Source of the DNA: Adiantum capillus-veneris
Lineage: Eukaryota > Streptophyta > Polypodiopsida > Polypodiales > Pteridaceae
Reading direction: 5' to 3'
Assembly: GCA_014529385.2 (NCBI GenBank)
Contig: CM043945.1
Location: 154,832,241 to 154,896,240 of the forward strand
Length of the DNA: 64,000 nt
Shown: in pieces, positions 32,783 to 43,404 of the stretch
Position numbering within the stretch: the first letter of the stretch is position 1
Layout: each line of letters opens with the position of its first letter
Notes under the pieces: generated by a model
Told to the model about the DNA's origin: nothing
Database searches by the model: none
The model's input: the letters and a program-made list of their open reading frames with translations, nothing else
Made by a program: the position numbers and the translations under genes

Positions 32783-35700
32783 TCAAGAGATGGGAGGAGG
32801 GAAGAGCCACACAGGTGGACAGTAGTGCCATCTGAGCACCCCCTGGACCATGGTGTAGAAAGGCCCAGGGCGCTAGAGTCGAAGGAAAGCCTCGCGGCGC
32901 TCCCGCATGCGGTCGGAGCTGCCCTGTAGTCCCTCAAGCTGTCCTCTGAGAGTATGGATCAGCTCTAGCCAAAAGTCACAACAGTTTGTGCTGGTGGCAC
33001 AAGGCGAGCCTCAAAGATGCGGAAACAACGGGCCCGCCAGATGAACCAGAGAGCAAGGCCGCTGATGAGCTCCCAGCACCATAGTTACCCGGAACGCGGA
33101 ACGGGAACGGCGACGGGATCCCCGCGGAACGGGGGAACGGCTAGGGGTCCGGAACGGGAACGACGCGGAACGGGAGGTTAAAAAACACCCAAATAGTGCA
33201 TTTTTTAGCTCCTTGTGTTAATATACAAGGAGTATTAGAGTGCTTTGACTCTAATACTCACAAAAAACTTGTTTTGAAGACCATTCAACCTTGCTATGAC
33301 TAGATGAAGATGAGAGAGAGAGAGAGAGCTTGAGAGAGTGAGAGGGAGAGACTCGAGAGAGTGAGAGGGAGAGGGAGAGATTTGAGAGAGTGGGAGGGAG
33401 AGGAAGAGAGCTTGAAGGCTTGAAGCCTTGAGCCTTGAGAGAGTGAGTCTTGAGAGGGAGAGATCTTGAGAGTGTGAGAGGGAGAGAGCTTGACCCTTGA
33501 GGATTAACTTGTGGAGAGAAAGGGGGAGGGGGGTGCATTTTATGAGTCCTTGCACACTTCAAAAAGAAGCCCAAACATTTACTTCAATTTTTCCAATTTT
33601 GCCAAATTTGTTTGTAGGCGTTGGCCGTTCCAAGGGCATTCCGAAACGTTCCGAAACGTTCCGGAACGGCCATTCCGGTTTGCACTGGCCACCTGGAACG
33701 TCAGACGTTCCGGGACGTTTCGGAACGTTCGGGAAGGGAACTGCCCCCCGGAACGCCGGAACGGGGGTTAGGGGGCGTTCCCCAGTAACTCTGCCCAGGA
33801 CTCCTCTCTCTCACTGCACCACTCCTGTGGAGTAAGGTCTGTAGCAGGCTGGAGTGTAGGTCGCCCCCCCTGTATCACTATCATCCTACTGGTGGAAGAT
33901 AGCTCAAAATGTAGTGCCGGGCCCGTGAGGGTGGACCAAGCCGCTGCCCCCCAAGTGTACTGTCGAGCCGTGGAGAGGGCAGGCATCAGCCGAAGAACTC
34001 GTAGCCACACCTACTGGGCCGAGGGACAGTCCCAAAGACAGTGTCGCTTACTCTCCACCAACTGGTCACAGGCTGTACATGCGGCTGAGAGAGCACTATG
34101 CACAAGCCAGCTCCCTACTGCTGTGGCTCTGTGTGCAACCAACCACTGGAACAAAGTGACGCACCTCGGCTGTCTGGAGTCCCACAGCCTCTGCCAAAAA
34201 GCTGCCAAGAACTCAACTGTGAGACCCTCCTCCTGCCAATGCCGTGCTGCAGCGGGGCGGGCCTCTCTCTGCTTTGCAAGTATATGACGTCCAAGCCGAA
34301 CAATGTACTGAAAGAAAGGGACTCCTCGGCGGTCTGTAGAAGAGAAGGGGTCCCTCCAAAGCCACTCACCAAGATCCCACTGTACTCGTGCCAGTGGACA
34401 GCACTCCCAAGCCCATAGCCTCCAGTGTCCTGTCTCGAGAGCTGCTGGGTCAGGTTCTATGACGCAAGTCCTCCCACAGATGCCCACAACTCGGATCCTC
34501 TGGAAACAGCACTCTGCTACTTGCAGGGCCTCTACTGTAACTCGCTGTAATCGTCCCCCACCCTGAAGCTCGAAGAACAGGGCTGGGACAGTCTCTGAAC
34601 AAGCCCTGACTGAGATAAGAACCTCCAGTCGTGTGAAGGCTCCCATCCATCGGGGTGCTACTGGCTCGAGAGGCGTGAGCCACTCAGCTGGAACTGACTC
34701 TGAGATGTCCTGACACATGCTCTGAACCCCTCTCATGCCCTGTAGCTGGGCACCCTGTACCTCCTCTGACAAACCTGTGAACTCTAGCCAGTCACCTAGA
34801 GAGCGCGCTGGACCTGCTGCCATGGGACCCCAAGAAACATGAGGCCTACTTCCAACCAAGTGGCCTCTCTGAGTGCTAACCATGGGGTTCCAGACGAGGG
34901 GCTGTCGTAGGCGCTCCTCCGTGCATGTCGGCTGTCTTTGCTCTAGGCCACGCCGTAAGAGCTCCCAAGAGCGAAGCGAACTCACAGCGAATCGGTCCTC
35001 TAGTCTCCTACTCAAACCAACTCGGCGCAACTCTGTAAAGATCCATCTGGTCGAAGGTTGCCAAGGGCCTTCTGACTGAGGCACCCTAGCAGGAAGCCTC
35101 TGCAGCAAGAACTCTTTCGAGGGCTCCTCGCCTGGAAGAAGTCCTCTGACGACGAACTTCCCAAGAAGGGCTCTGCTCTGCTGTGCTGGATCAATGATCC
35201 CAAGCCCTCCCTGAGAACAAGGGAGTGTGATGACCGACGAAGCCACCTTGGCTCGGGCAACCTGAGTGTCGCGACCTGACCAAAGGAAGTTCCTGATCAG
35301 CCTCTCTACCTGGCTGATACAAGAACTCGAGAAGATCCAACAAGAAGTGATGTACCACATAGTTGCCAACAACACCTGGTTGGCAACTACTACTCTACCA
35401 GCCAGCGAAAGTCGTGCTGAGCTCCAGTGTAACAGCTTTCTCCTGATGGACAGGAGAAGAGGAGCAATCTGCTGCTCGGGGGACAAATCCAAACCAACCT
35501 GACAACCCAAGTATCGAACTGCAGTCCCTGGAGGAATCCACCTGAAACCCTCTCCTGGCATCCACTCTTGCACAGGAGCACTGCCAACTGAGAAAGCCAC
35601 TGTCTTTCTCCAGTTGATCAGTGCGCCCGATGCACAGCAGAAGGTCTCTAGAGCCTGCCCACACCTGTGTAAATTGGCCTACTGGCCCTCTAAGTACAAG

Positions 35701-37848
35701 GCTGAGTCGTCGGCAAACTCAGCGTCCAGAAGCTCATCTCCCCGTATAGGGAGTGCTAAGCCCCTCAAACCAACCTGCTGTGACACCAAAAATTTGCTCA
35801 TCGCCTCCGCATAGAACAGAAAGAGAAAGGGGGCAAGAGGACAACCCTGTCTGACCGATCGTGTGAGCAAGAAGCTCTCACCTCTACCTCCTGCCAAAAG
35901 CACCTGACTGTGAGCCTGTCTGTACAAAGCTGACACCCCTCTGATCCAAGCATCTGAAAATCCTGCGAAGCGTGCCCTCTAGAAAGTCCCAATCAACTCT
36001 GTCGTATGCCTTCTGAAAATCGAGAAAAAGAATCACAAGGTCCTCCCCACGGAGACGTGCCAGGGCAGAAGCCTCCCAGAAAGTGAAGATGTTGTCAAGG
36101 ATACTGCGCTCGACAAAACCTGTCTGAGTCCCATGTATAAAGCTCTTCAAAAGTGGCTGAATCCTCAAACTCAGAGCCTTGGCAAGAATTTTGTAGGCTG
36201 AGTTGAGGATGGTGATGGGGCGCCACTGTCGAATCTCATCCAAGGAGCCACCCTCCTTTGGAATGAGGTAAATCAGGCCCTCACTGATGCTATCCGGCAT
36301 CACTCTTGTGTGCAGAATGTACTGAAAGGCACTACAAAGATCTGGGCCAAGCAAGTCCCAGTACGCCTAGAAGAAGCTGGGAGTTAGCCCATCCTCACCT
36401 GGACAGCTACCACGAGGAAGGGCCCTAAGAGCCGTGTGCAGCTCCTCAAGCTGAAGAGGCATCTCCAGCCTCTGGCGCATCTCCTCAGTCACAAGACAAG
36501 GCATCTGTGCCCAAACCTGCTCCCTGCATGCATCCTGCCGCTCTGAGTGGGACTCTGCAGACAGTAACTCACTGTAGAAGTCAGTAGCAACTGCACGCAT
36601 ATCCTCGGGCTCACAAGCAACTGACCCGTCGGGCCTCCTCAACTGATTGACCTTGGCATGCGAGTGCCGAGGTCCCACTGTCTCAAAAAAAGCACCTGTC
36701 ACTCTGTCACCTACCTGAGTCCACTGAGATGCCTGTTGGTGAAAGGAAAACTCATGGCGCCTCTATTCTGTGCAAGCAAGCTCCTGTCGAGCCTGCTGTA
36801 ATTGCTCCTCCAACCATGGACTGTCTAGATGCTGCTCCTGCGTCCTCTGTAGTGAAGCAATGCCTCGTCTGAGACGCTGCTCCACCTCTCTAGCTGCAGC
36901 CCGTCGAGCCAAAGACTCCTGGAGAAAAAAGTGGCTAAGCTGAGCTAGGCCTAAGGCCACTCTGTCTGCCGGTAGAGCTTGGCTGTCGATGCCCTCTGTC
37001 GAAAGAGCCTCTACCCTCTCTCTGAGTGCTGTGTCCAACAAGACCCGCTCTGGGATGCGAAGCATCGTGCTCCCACTCCTCTGCCTGTCTGCCACTGTGA
37101 GGATCAGTGGTGCATGGTCCGAGAAGGATGTCCCTGCCAGGATGCCCACTGATCCCCCCAAGTCACTGAAGTGGTCACTAGTGTAGAAGCGATCTATCCG
37201 TGATAGATTCACTCCTCCCACTCTTCGGTCTGATCTAGAGAAGGCAAGACTCTCTGGAGGCCTCACAAAGCCAGAATGCTGCCATGTATTCGAGACCCTC
37301 AAAGTCATACACAACCTCTCCCAAGCTGCTAACTCGACTCCATGCACAGTAGCATGGCTGCCTCCGATCCTGTCAGAGGGGTCCTCCAACATGTTGAAGT
37401 CCCCTCCTACACACCAATGGTCAACCTGTGGCAAAGACTCAACAATCTGTGACCAAAACTCTGCACGAGCACTCGCCACATTGGGCGCATAGATGTTCAG
37501 GAAGCCCACAAGGCCACCCTGAACCTGCACAGTAATCCACTGAGCCCTGCTTGGCACAATAATCCCTCTGCCCACAATGGCCTGCTGCAATGAGTCCGCA
37601 ATAGTCATACATACCCCACCCTTAATGCCTCCTGGTCCAAAAGCAGCTGACCAAAAGGTGTCATAACGTCCACGCAAAATCTGACCACATCGCCGAATGC
37701 GGCTCTCAGACAAATGGTGCTCCTGAAGCATAAGGAGATCAATCTCTCCTCCCACAAGGCAACGCTGAAGCTCTTGACCCAATCGGCCCTGCTGTCGCTG
37801 AAACTGGGGCCCACCTAATCCCTGCACGTTCCACGAGACGATCCTCAT
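32783..37848 (-). pseudogene. LINE-A4 ORF2: endonuclease, RT and zf-RVT-like tail
   Basis: ATG is at 37846-37848. Endonuclease residues are N7 (SWNVQGLGG), E43 (LQEHH), Y120 (NIYAPN), D150 and N152 (GGDFN), D219 (SRIDRFY), and S243-D244-H245. RT blocks are WRPITILNSAYKILAKAL, LDFQKAYDRVDW (about 35990-36025), RQGCPLAPFLFLFYAEAM and FADDSALYL (about 35700-35725). A 529-residue open stretch (34011-35600) covers the post-RT region to the zinc-binding segment CDQLVESKRHCLWDC. Lesions include TAG codons near 36765 and 36369, frameshifts in RT near 35960 and 36100, a TAG near 34014, and the hAT insertion at 33080-33793. The stop is at 32783-32785. Confidence 0.88.
33080..33793. mobile_element. hAT-type nonautonomous DNA transposon (714 bp) in LINE-A4
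   Basis: The ends catagttac... and ...gtaactctg are inverted repeats. Flanking 8-mers cccagcac (33072-33079) and cccaggac (33794-33801) give an 8-bp TSD with one mismatch, as expected for hAT. Removing it restores LINE-A ORF2 sequence. Both subterminal zones (33105-33180 and 33620-33785) are packed with GGAACG/CGTTCC motifs, and the centre has GA-rich repeats (33308-33500). There is no transposase. The short MITEs at 10904 and 45693 share the ends. Confidence 0.8.
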
Positions 37849-39751
37849 GGGGAGCGAGAGAGAACAGATGCTGCCGCAGCAGCAAGACGGGCTATCTTCG
37901 AGGCAGGCTTGGATGGGGAATAATCCGCTTCCGAGCGTCCTCTAGATAGGCGAGCCTGTAGTGAGTGCCTGGCCCAAGCCCAAGCAGAGCGAGCCGTGCG
38001 TAAAGCAACCTCCTCTGTCCAGGAGTCCTCATGTATGTATACATAGCAAGGCAAACACTGTGTATCAGCAAAAAAGTACACCACAATGTGCCTACATCCT
38101 GCTGAGTCTGGGGGTGTCACCGCAAACTTGGCCAGTGGCCACAAAGTCTGCAACAAATCTGTAACTCCAAGTTCTCCCATGTCGTGAGAGAACTCGAGAA
38201 CCTGTGTATGCAACCATCCCACCACTGAGTCGAGGGACCACTCTGTCTCGGTTCTACGATAGAGGGGAAAGGAGAAACCAACTGCTGAGTCCAAGGCCTC
38301 TGTCCCCCTTGCGGCGAGGAACAGAGCGTGGACTCTGAAGCAGGCTGCCTTGTGGTCTGCTGCGGAATCGCCGAGAAAGCGAGTGAATCCGTAATCGAAG
38401 AAGTCCCAGCGGCGTCGGAGGTAAATGTTCGTTAGACCACGAGGGATAGTTGCAAGGGAAGATGTCTGAATCTGCAAAGGGGGCCGCAAGAAGGGCTGGC
38501 CCTCTCTCGCTAGGCGACTCGTGGCAAAAGCGCTGCCAAGAGATCTCCTAGCCGCCGGCGAGGGACCAGTCTCCTGAGTCGACTGTGGTACTGAAGCAAG
38601 AGGAGGGGGAGAAGGAGCTAGGGGGGGGGCGGAGGAGAAGAGAAGCGGGGCGGGGCGACAGAGACAGGGGGGCGAGGTGAGGAGTGGGCGGGAGCAAAGG
38701 GCGGGGGAGGGGATGAGGAGGAAGAGGGGAAATCTGAAGGTGGGGGGGCTGGCGAGGGTGAAGCGGAAGAGGAGGCTGGCGTAGGGGGCTCCTCCTGCTC
38801 AAGAGGACCAAAGCGGTTCCCCGTGGGAACCCACTACTGTTGAGTAGGCACCTGAGGGCCACTCTGAGTGCCAGGCTATCGCTGTGGCCCTTGGCATTGA
38901 CGGCCACGGGCCTGCTGCCACCCCTCCTCCGCTGGAGCCCCAGGCTCGGAGGGTGGCTCAGAATCTGTGCGCCGTGTCGCTGGCTGAGGCTGTGGCCCAG
39001 CCTTGGCAGGTTGGGGCTGAGGCTGAGGTGCAGGTCGAGGCCTCCTCCGTGGACAGGCCTTCGCTAGGTGGCCCATCTGTCTGCAAATGAAGCACTGGTT
39101 TGGGAGACCCGAGTACTCCACACTTTGTCTAAACCAACCCCCACTCACCCGAGGCAGAAGGATGACCTTCGGGAGCGTGTGGGTATCTCTGACCAAAACT
39201 CGAACTGAAGGGATGCCGGCCGCCTTGGCAGCTACTGATGTTGCCGTACGAGGTGTCTCCAGAACAATCCCGATGGCGGAGCCAATCCTGGAGAGCAGTG
39301 GAAGGTACTCCCTCCGTAAACCCGGAAAGCAGACTGAGATGGGGATGTCTGCCTCCTCTAATAGCACATCCGAAGTCGGGTCAAAACCGTGTCGCCACTG
39401 TCGAAAGTGGGCGCGTGATGCTTGGATAGCCAGTGGACTCATAGCTATGACCTTGGAGGCCATCTCGGAAGTCTCGAACTCGATCTGGTAGTACCCCCGT
39501 CCGAGGATCTGGACATCCAAAATCTTGCCCACCTCTGCGAGAAGGCGGGCCTGGAGAAGGTCTCGCAGCTCTCCTGTGCTAGGACGGGTGCCGAGAACCT
39601 TGTAGATGACAGAAGGCGCCTGCAAGCGCTCTACCTCTGCGGCAAGGCTCGCTTGCTCTGTCGGCGAAAGAGCAAGTCGAATGGTGGGCTCAGCGGGGTC
39701 AGGCAAGGGGGCTTCAGGCGAGTCCCTCTGTGGCGGAGCTGGAGCCTCCAT
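37845..39751 (-). pseudogene. LINE-A4 ORF1, representative of family A
   Basis: This is the RNA-binding ORF1 protein, about 635 residues. It starts MEAPAPPQRDS at 39751. The N-terminal 290-residue stretch (38876-39751) is open, with a DUF4283-like region and the knuckle CFICRQMGHLAKAC at about 39045-39090. A Gln/Pro-rich linker follows and then a Pro/Ser hinge (38550-38830) where a TAG (near 38837) and frame changes occur. The last 214 residues (37845-38489) are open and carry RRRWDFFDYGFTRFLGDS and HIVVYFFADTQCLPCYVYIH, ending VLSRSP. That C-terminal domain is conserved in all copies and I cannot assign it. The TGA overlaps the ORF2 ATG. Confidence 0.82.
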
Positions 39752-39938
39752 CTGTGTCTACTGCTGAGTCGAAGAAGCGGACGGAGAAGAACAATCTGCA
39801 GCCGAGAACGCCGAACACTTGTCCGAAGAAAAGGTCTCGCAGAGCCAGGCGCAGAAAACCCTTCGGAGATAATGCGGACAAAAAAGGGGGGGGATGGAGG
39901 GAAGGAAAAGGAGGCGAGCACGGGTACAGAAGGCTGCT

Positions 39939-39983
<45 letters not shown>
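39939..39983. repeat. Poly(dG) tract of 45 bases in the LINE-A4 5' UTR
   Basis: This is an uninterrupted 45-G run on the plus strand (poly-C in the LINE sense strand), inside a very G-rich 5' UTR (39880-40200). Comparable runs occur at 8495-8530 and, as C, at 11507-11521 and 49940-50100. Confidence 0.9.
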
Positions 39984-40709
39984 CGGGAGAAAACAGCCAA
40001 GGAGTGGGGGGGGGGCAGCGGGAGGGCTAGGGGGGGAGGGCGGCGGGCAGCAAGGGGCAGGAGGTGGCGGGCTGGGGGAAACAGCGCGAAGGCGGGAGGA
40101 GGGAGGGGGTGCAGCGTGAGGGCGGGGGTGGTTGAGGGCAGCGCGAGGGCTAGAAGGAGAAGGGGGGTGAGGGGGAGCGTTGGCGCAAGGGGGGTGGGGG
40201 GAGCGTGCAGCAGCAGCGAGCTTTGAAAGGGGAATTTTTTGGCTCTTATCCCAAGGGATTCTCTCTCCTCTTAGCCAACATGACTCCTCTTGTAGTCTTC
40301 TTTTAATTGGCTCATTTTGGGTAGAAAATGGCATGTCGGTCACTTTTTGTCCAAGGAAAAGGGGGGAGGGGAAGTGTCCAGAGGACCAAAAGCGTGCCCA
40401 GGCGCCTGTCCAGTTGATGGGAACCCAAAATGGGCGCTCCCTCTCTCCCCCAACACCCACGAGCTCCCATTAGCAAGGCAAGAGAGCACCATTTCCCCTT
40501 TGATACAACCTTAGGGGGTACCCACTGCCCCCTATATACCCTCCATTTTCCACCTGCTCTCCCCCATGTGGGATTAACTTCATTGCCACTTGGCACCATC
40601 CTCCCACCTCCCCGCTCAAGCACATAAATTTCTTGTTTTGCTCCCCACACCGAGCAATTTTGACGGAGGTGTGGCGGGTGACTCCGAGCACCGAATGCGA
40701 CGTTGTAAA

Positions 40710-41041
40710 GCCCGGCTTGGAGCTTATCACTTCGGCCATTTCTAGAAATCTTCGACCACACCTTTTTTAAATAAATCTATCAAATCGGCCCACCTGCCTT
40801 TCCTCGCATGCATCCTCACCCACTTTCTAAGTAAGGAACCGTTCATTTCAAATGCATGTAACTCATGATGTATGAGCCCGGCTCGGAGCTTATCACTTCG
40901 GCCATTTCTAGAAATCTTCGACCACACCTTTTTTAAATAAATCTATCAAATCGGCCCACTTGCCTTTCCTCGCATGCATCCGCACCCACTTTCTAAGTAA
41001 GGAACCGTTCATTTCAAATGCATGTAACTCATGATGTATGA
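40710..41041. repeat. 166-bp tandem duplication in the gypsy 5' LTR
   Basis: Units 40710-40875 and 40876-41041 differ at only about three positions, starting gcccggct. The other LTR has a single copy, so the duplication happened in this LTR after insertion. Confidence 0.9.
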
Positions 41042-41273
41042 GTCCAATTCACCGGCTATCAAGCATGACTGAAATACTCATTGAAAACCACCTTTTAGAA
41101 GTTCGACCAACTTGAAACTCTTGCAAATGACTAAGCAGAACCAAGCCTTTATACATAAATTTTACAAGAGCACTTAGAAAACTCAAAGCATTATGTACAT
41201 CTATGTACTCGAGGCTAGTGAGCAAGCTTTTTAACATGGAATAGTGACTTTATCTTCATCCACCTGACAACGT

Positions 41274-42002
41274 CTTGTTGGATCTTCTCGAGTTCTTGTA
41301 TCAGCCAGCTGGAGAGGTTGATTAGGAATTTTTTGTGGTCAGGGCGCGACACCTAGTCAGCCAGGGCCAAAGTGTCCTGGCAGGTCATCACCTTACCATG
41401 TTCTCAAGGAGGGTTAGGGATCATTGACCCAGCACGGCAGAGCAGAGGCCCTCCTTGGGAAGCTGGTGGTCAGAGGACTTCTTCCAAGAGAGGAGCCCAA
41501 GAAAGAGTTGTTGCTACATCGGATTCATGCTCGAGTCCCTCATACGGGTGGCCCTTGGAGCCCGTCAATCAATTGGATTTTTACGGAGCAGGAGTTGGGA
41601 GCAACGCTATGGTGCGAGTCTGCTTAGGTCCTCGGAGCAGCTGAGGAGTGGCTTGGAGCAGCACCAGCCCACTTGCATGAGGAGCGCTTGAGACAGCCTC
41701 TTGTTTGGAACCCCCATGGTTAGCACACAGAGAGGCACTTGGTTGGCAGCAAGCCTCATGTTTCTTGGGGTCCCATGGCAGAGCGTCCAGCCTGCACGTT
41801 TGGTGATTGGCTACAGTTTTCAGACCTTCTTGAGGAGGTTCAAAGCATCCAGTTACGAGGCATGCGCAGGGTGCAGAGCATGTGTCAGGATATTACAAAG
41901 GCTATACCAGCTGAGTGGCACACCCCTCTTGAGGTAGCAGCTACCAGCTGGATGGAGAAAATGGCGGCTTGTTGGTGGGAATACTTGAGGTCCTCATTCC
42001 AA
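41274..42002 (+). pseudogene. LINE-A3 ORF2, 3' part
   Basis: This continues the ORF2 frame broken at 15847, with the post-RT region: TLPCSQGGLGIIDPA-like sequence near 41385-41430, PHVSWGPMAERPA near 41750-41790, and MRRVQSMCQDI near 41860-41890. It is interrupted by frameshifts. Homology to the other copies stops near 42002, well before the zinc-binding tail. Confidence 0.8.
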
Positions 42003-42300
42003 AAGTGCAGATTTTAGCCCAAGCATCAGATCTTCACTAGCGTTTTTAGTTCTCAGCCTAAGTACCAGATCAGCCTGAGCGTTTTCAATATCAGCCCTAG
42101 CCTGCATCGGGGGCGGGGCAGCAAGCAGGGCCAAGAGGCCGTGGAACATTGAGAGGCAGTAGGTGTGCGTGATGGCTTAGATGCGGAGGGCTGCTGTACT
42201 CGTGCCTAGCAGCATGAGTGGGGGGGTCGCTATAGGGGGAGCTAGGCGCGAAGAGTTGAGGAGAGGGATGGCAAGCAGGAAGCAGCAGCAGCAGCGAGCG
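42003..42300. repeat. LTR-like fragment related to X/Y leader sequence
   Basis: The phrases agatcagcctgagcgttttc and cagccctagc recur in the X and Y LTRs (for example 26530-26690). The piece probably derives from a related LTR. Boundaries and orientation are uncertain and no TSD was found. Confidence 0.4.
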
Positions 42301-42514
42301 CTTCTGATCAATTGTACCATTCTATGTACCTCTTTTGTGAATATTGGAGGGACGAATTGCCCCCTTTTGTATCTTTCAAGGTGAAACAAGATCAAAGAAG
42401 AGTGCATTCTATCAAGTGCTATGAAACTCTGCAATTGATGGTCACAACTGACATGTGCTCTTTGAGGGAAACATGGCAATTTATAGGAGTGCCCATGTGA
42501 CCCTTAGAATGTAC

Positions 42515-42717
42515 TCTCTCTCCCACCCAGCTGCTTAGTTCTCATCGAGCGGCTTAGGATTCCATAGCATATTTATTTTGTTAGGTTATGTTGTTATTGC
42601 TGTTATTTTTGTTACTCTAACTTTGTATCAGATCCACCACATTGAAACTTTCTGATCTCATAGGTCACTTTGGCCTTTTGAAGACGTTAATATAACATTT
42701 CATTTCATTTCATTTCT
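42515..42717 (+). mobile_element. LINE-Z 3' end fragment, plus strand
   Basis: This 200-bp segment ends tataacatttcatttcattt and matches, in inverted orientation, 47840-48006. I take it to be the 3' UTR of a LINE because two copies end at the same simple repeat. Assignment to family Z rests on its position beside Z fragments and is an inference. Confidence 0.45.
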
Positions 42718-43404
42718 AATGGTCTTCAGTATGTAAATTACTCCTGAAAATTCCTATAGCTCTCATTATCCAATTCCTCGATCAGTGAATCTAGGTTATA
42801 GATAGATTTGCATGGTTTACACTGCGGCGGGTGCTCATGTAAACTGTGCATGATGCAGGCTCTGAACGTGGGTGATATTGTTTTTTCTTTAATCATACTT
42901 TTGATGCTTGGTGTCTACCATATTTAACACAACTCATTGCGTGCACAAAGTAGGGTCCAACATGGAAAGAAGTTGAGAATATCTTAAGAGTTTCTTGCAA
43001 TTTTATAACTCATTTTAGGAATCAATGCTTGCACTTTGGCTTATGTCCTAGTTGTAAAGAGTTTAGAATGAAATCTATGCAATGTCTTGTGCCCATCATG
43101 CGCATGAATTTTCACTTTAGTATATGAACTTTGCTGATGTAAGCTTCTCTCATTTCTTTAGCTAATCTTTCAATCAATATTTTTTTCAAAATGCTGTTAT
43201 TTTCTACAATCTAAATCAAGTCATAATAATGCTATAAATTAATGTAATTCAATTATGACCCTTCTTTCTTGTACAAAGATGTGTATTCTCTTGATTGTGG
43301 GTAAACTGCAATTTCTTTGCTCTTTTCTTAGTCTGTAAGCTTAGAACTTTCTGCCTTAACAAGGTATGTACATGTCATTGAAAGCTAATCAAAGTATCAT
43401 GTAG
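42718..43404. other. AT-rich sequence, possible intron
   Basis: No domain is visible. Given the exons at 43405-43651 this could be intron sequence of the same host gene, but I could not find upstream exons. Confidence 0.35.

Larger units (their letters stand above)
32639..40224 (-). mobile_element. LINE family A, copy A4 (7.6 kb with its own insertion)
   Basis: This nearly full-length minus-strand copy is inserted in the gypsy 5' LTR. A 16-bp TSD, gaaaggggaatttttt, lies at 32623-32638 and 40225-40240. Its poly(A) appears as T-rich sequence at 32633-32647, followed by the 3' UTR with the gcccatagggc hairpin. The 5' end carries cagcagcagcgagct at 40208-40222. A 714-bp hAT-like element sits inside ORF2. 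This is the best copy from which to read the family: ORF1 37845-39751, ORF2 32783-37848. Confidence 0.9.
15848..41269 (-). mobile_element. Ty3/gypsy LTR retrotransposon, Tat-like lineage, with nested insertions
   Basis: The element is read on the minus strand. The 3' LTR (15848-16775) is on the left and the 5' LTR (32302-41269, split by a LINE) on the right. Both begin TGTTAGCG and end CCTGACA in plus orientation. A 4-bp acgt duplication (15844-15847, 41270-41273) flanks it in LINE-A3, and removing the element restores LINE-A3 sequence. Gag, protease, RT, RNase H, a second RNase H-like domain and integrase occur in that order. The second RNase H is characteristic of the plant Tat lineage. Nested elements occupy 21808-31896 and 32639-40224. 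Stops and frameshifts abolish coding. Confidence 0.88.
32302..41269 (-). repeat. 5' LTR of the gypsy element, split by LINE-A4
   Basis: The parts are 32302-32638 and 40225-41269, joined through a 16-bp TSD of LINE-A4. It matches the left LTR (15848-16775), which has no LINE at that site. The right part is longer because it keeps about 320 bp lost from the left LTR and carries a 166-bp tandem duplication. Confidence 0.85.
11490..42002 (+). mobile_element. LINE family A, copy A3, split by the gypsy element
   Basis: This is the most decayed long family-A copy. The 5' part is 11490-15847 and the 3' part 41274-42002, separated by the gypsy insertion. The two parts join in the middle of ORF2 with a 4-bp duplication, acgt. 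It begins with the C-run and G/C-rich 5' UTR typical of the family, then ORF1 from about 11728 and ORF2 from 13531. It ends abruptly near 42002, about 1 kb before the normal 3' end, so the 3' UTR and poly(A) are lost and no TSD can be assigned. Stops are dense, in keeping with it being the oldest layer here. Confidence 0.8.

Noticed and set aside
39714-40460. Long proline-rich minus-strand frame over the poly-G region
   Set aside because: It is only open because of the G/C homopolymer and crosses the LINE-A4 end, TSD and gypsy LTR, so it cannot be one gene.
42312-42500. 62-aa frame (plus) as a host exon
   Set aside because: No family recognised and no supporting splice pattern. It adjoins LTR-like and LINE 3' sequence.
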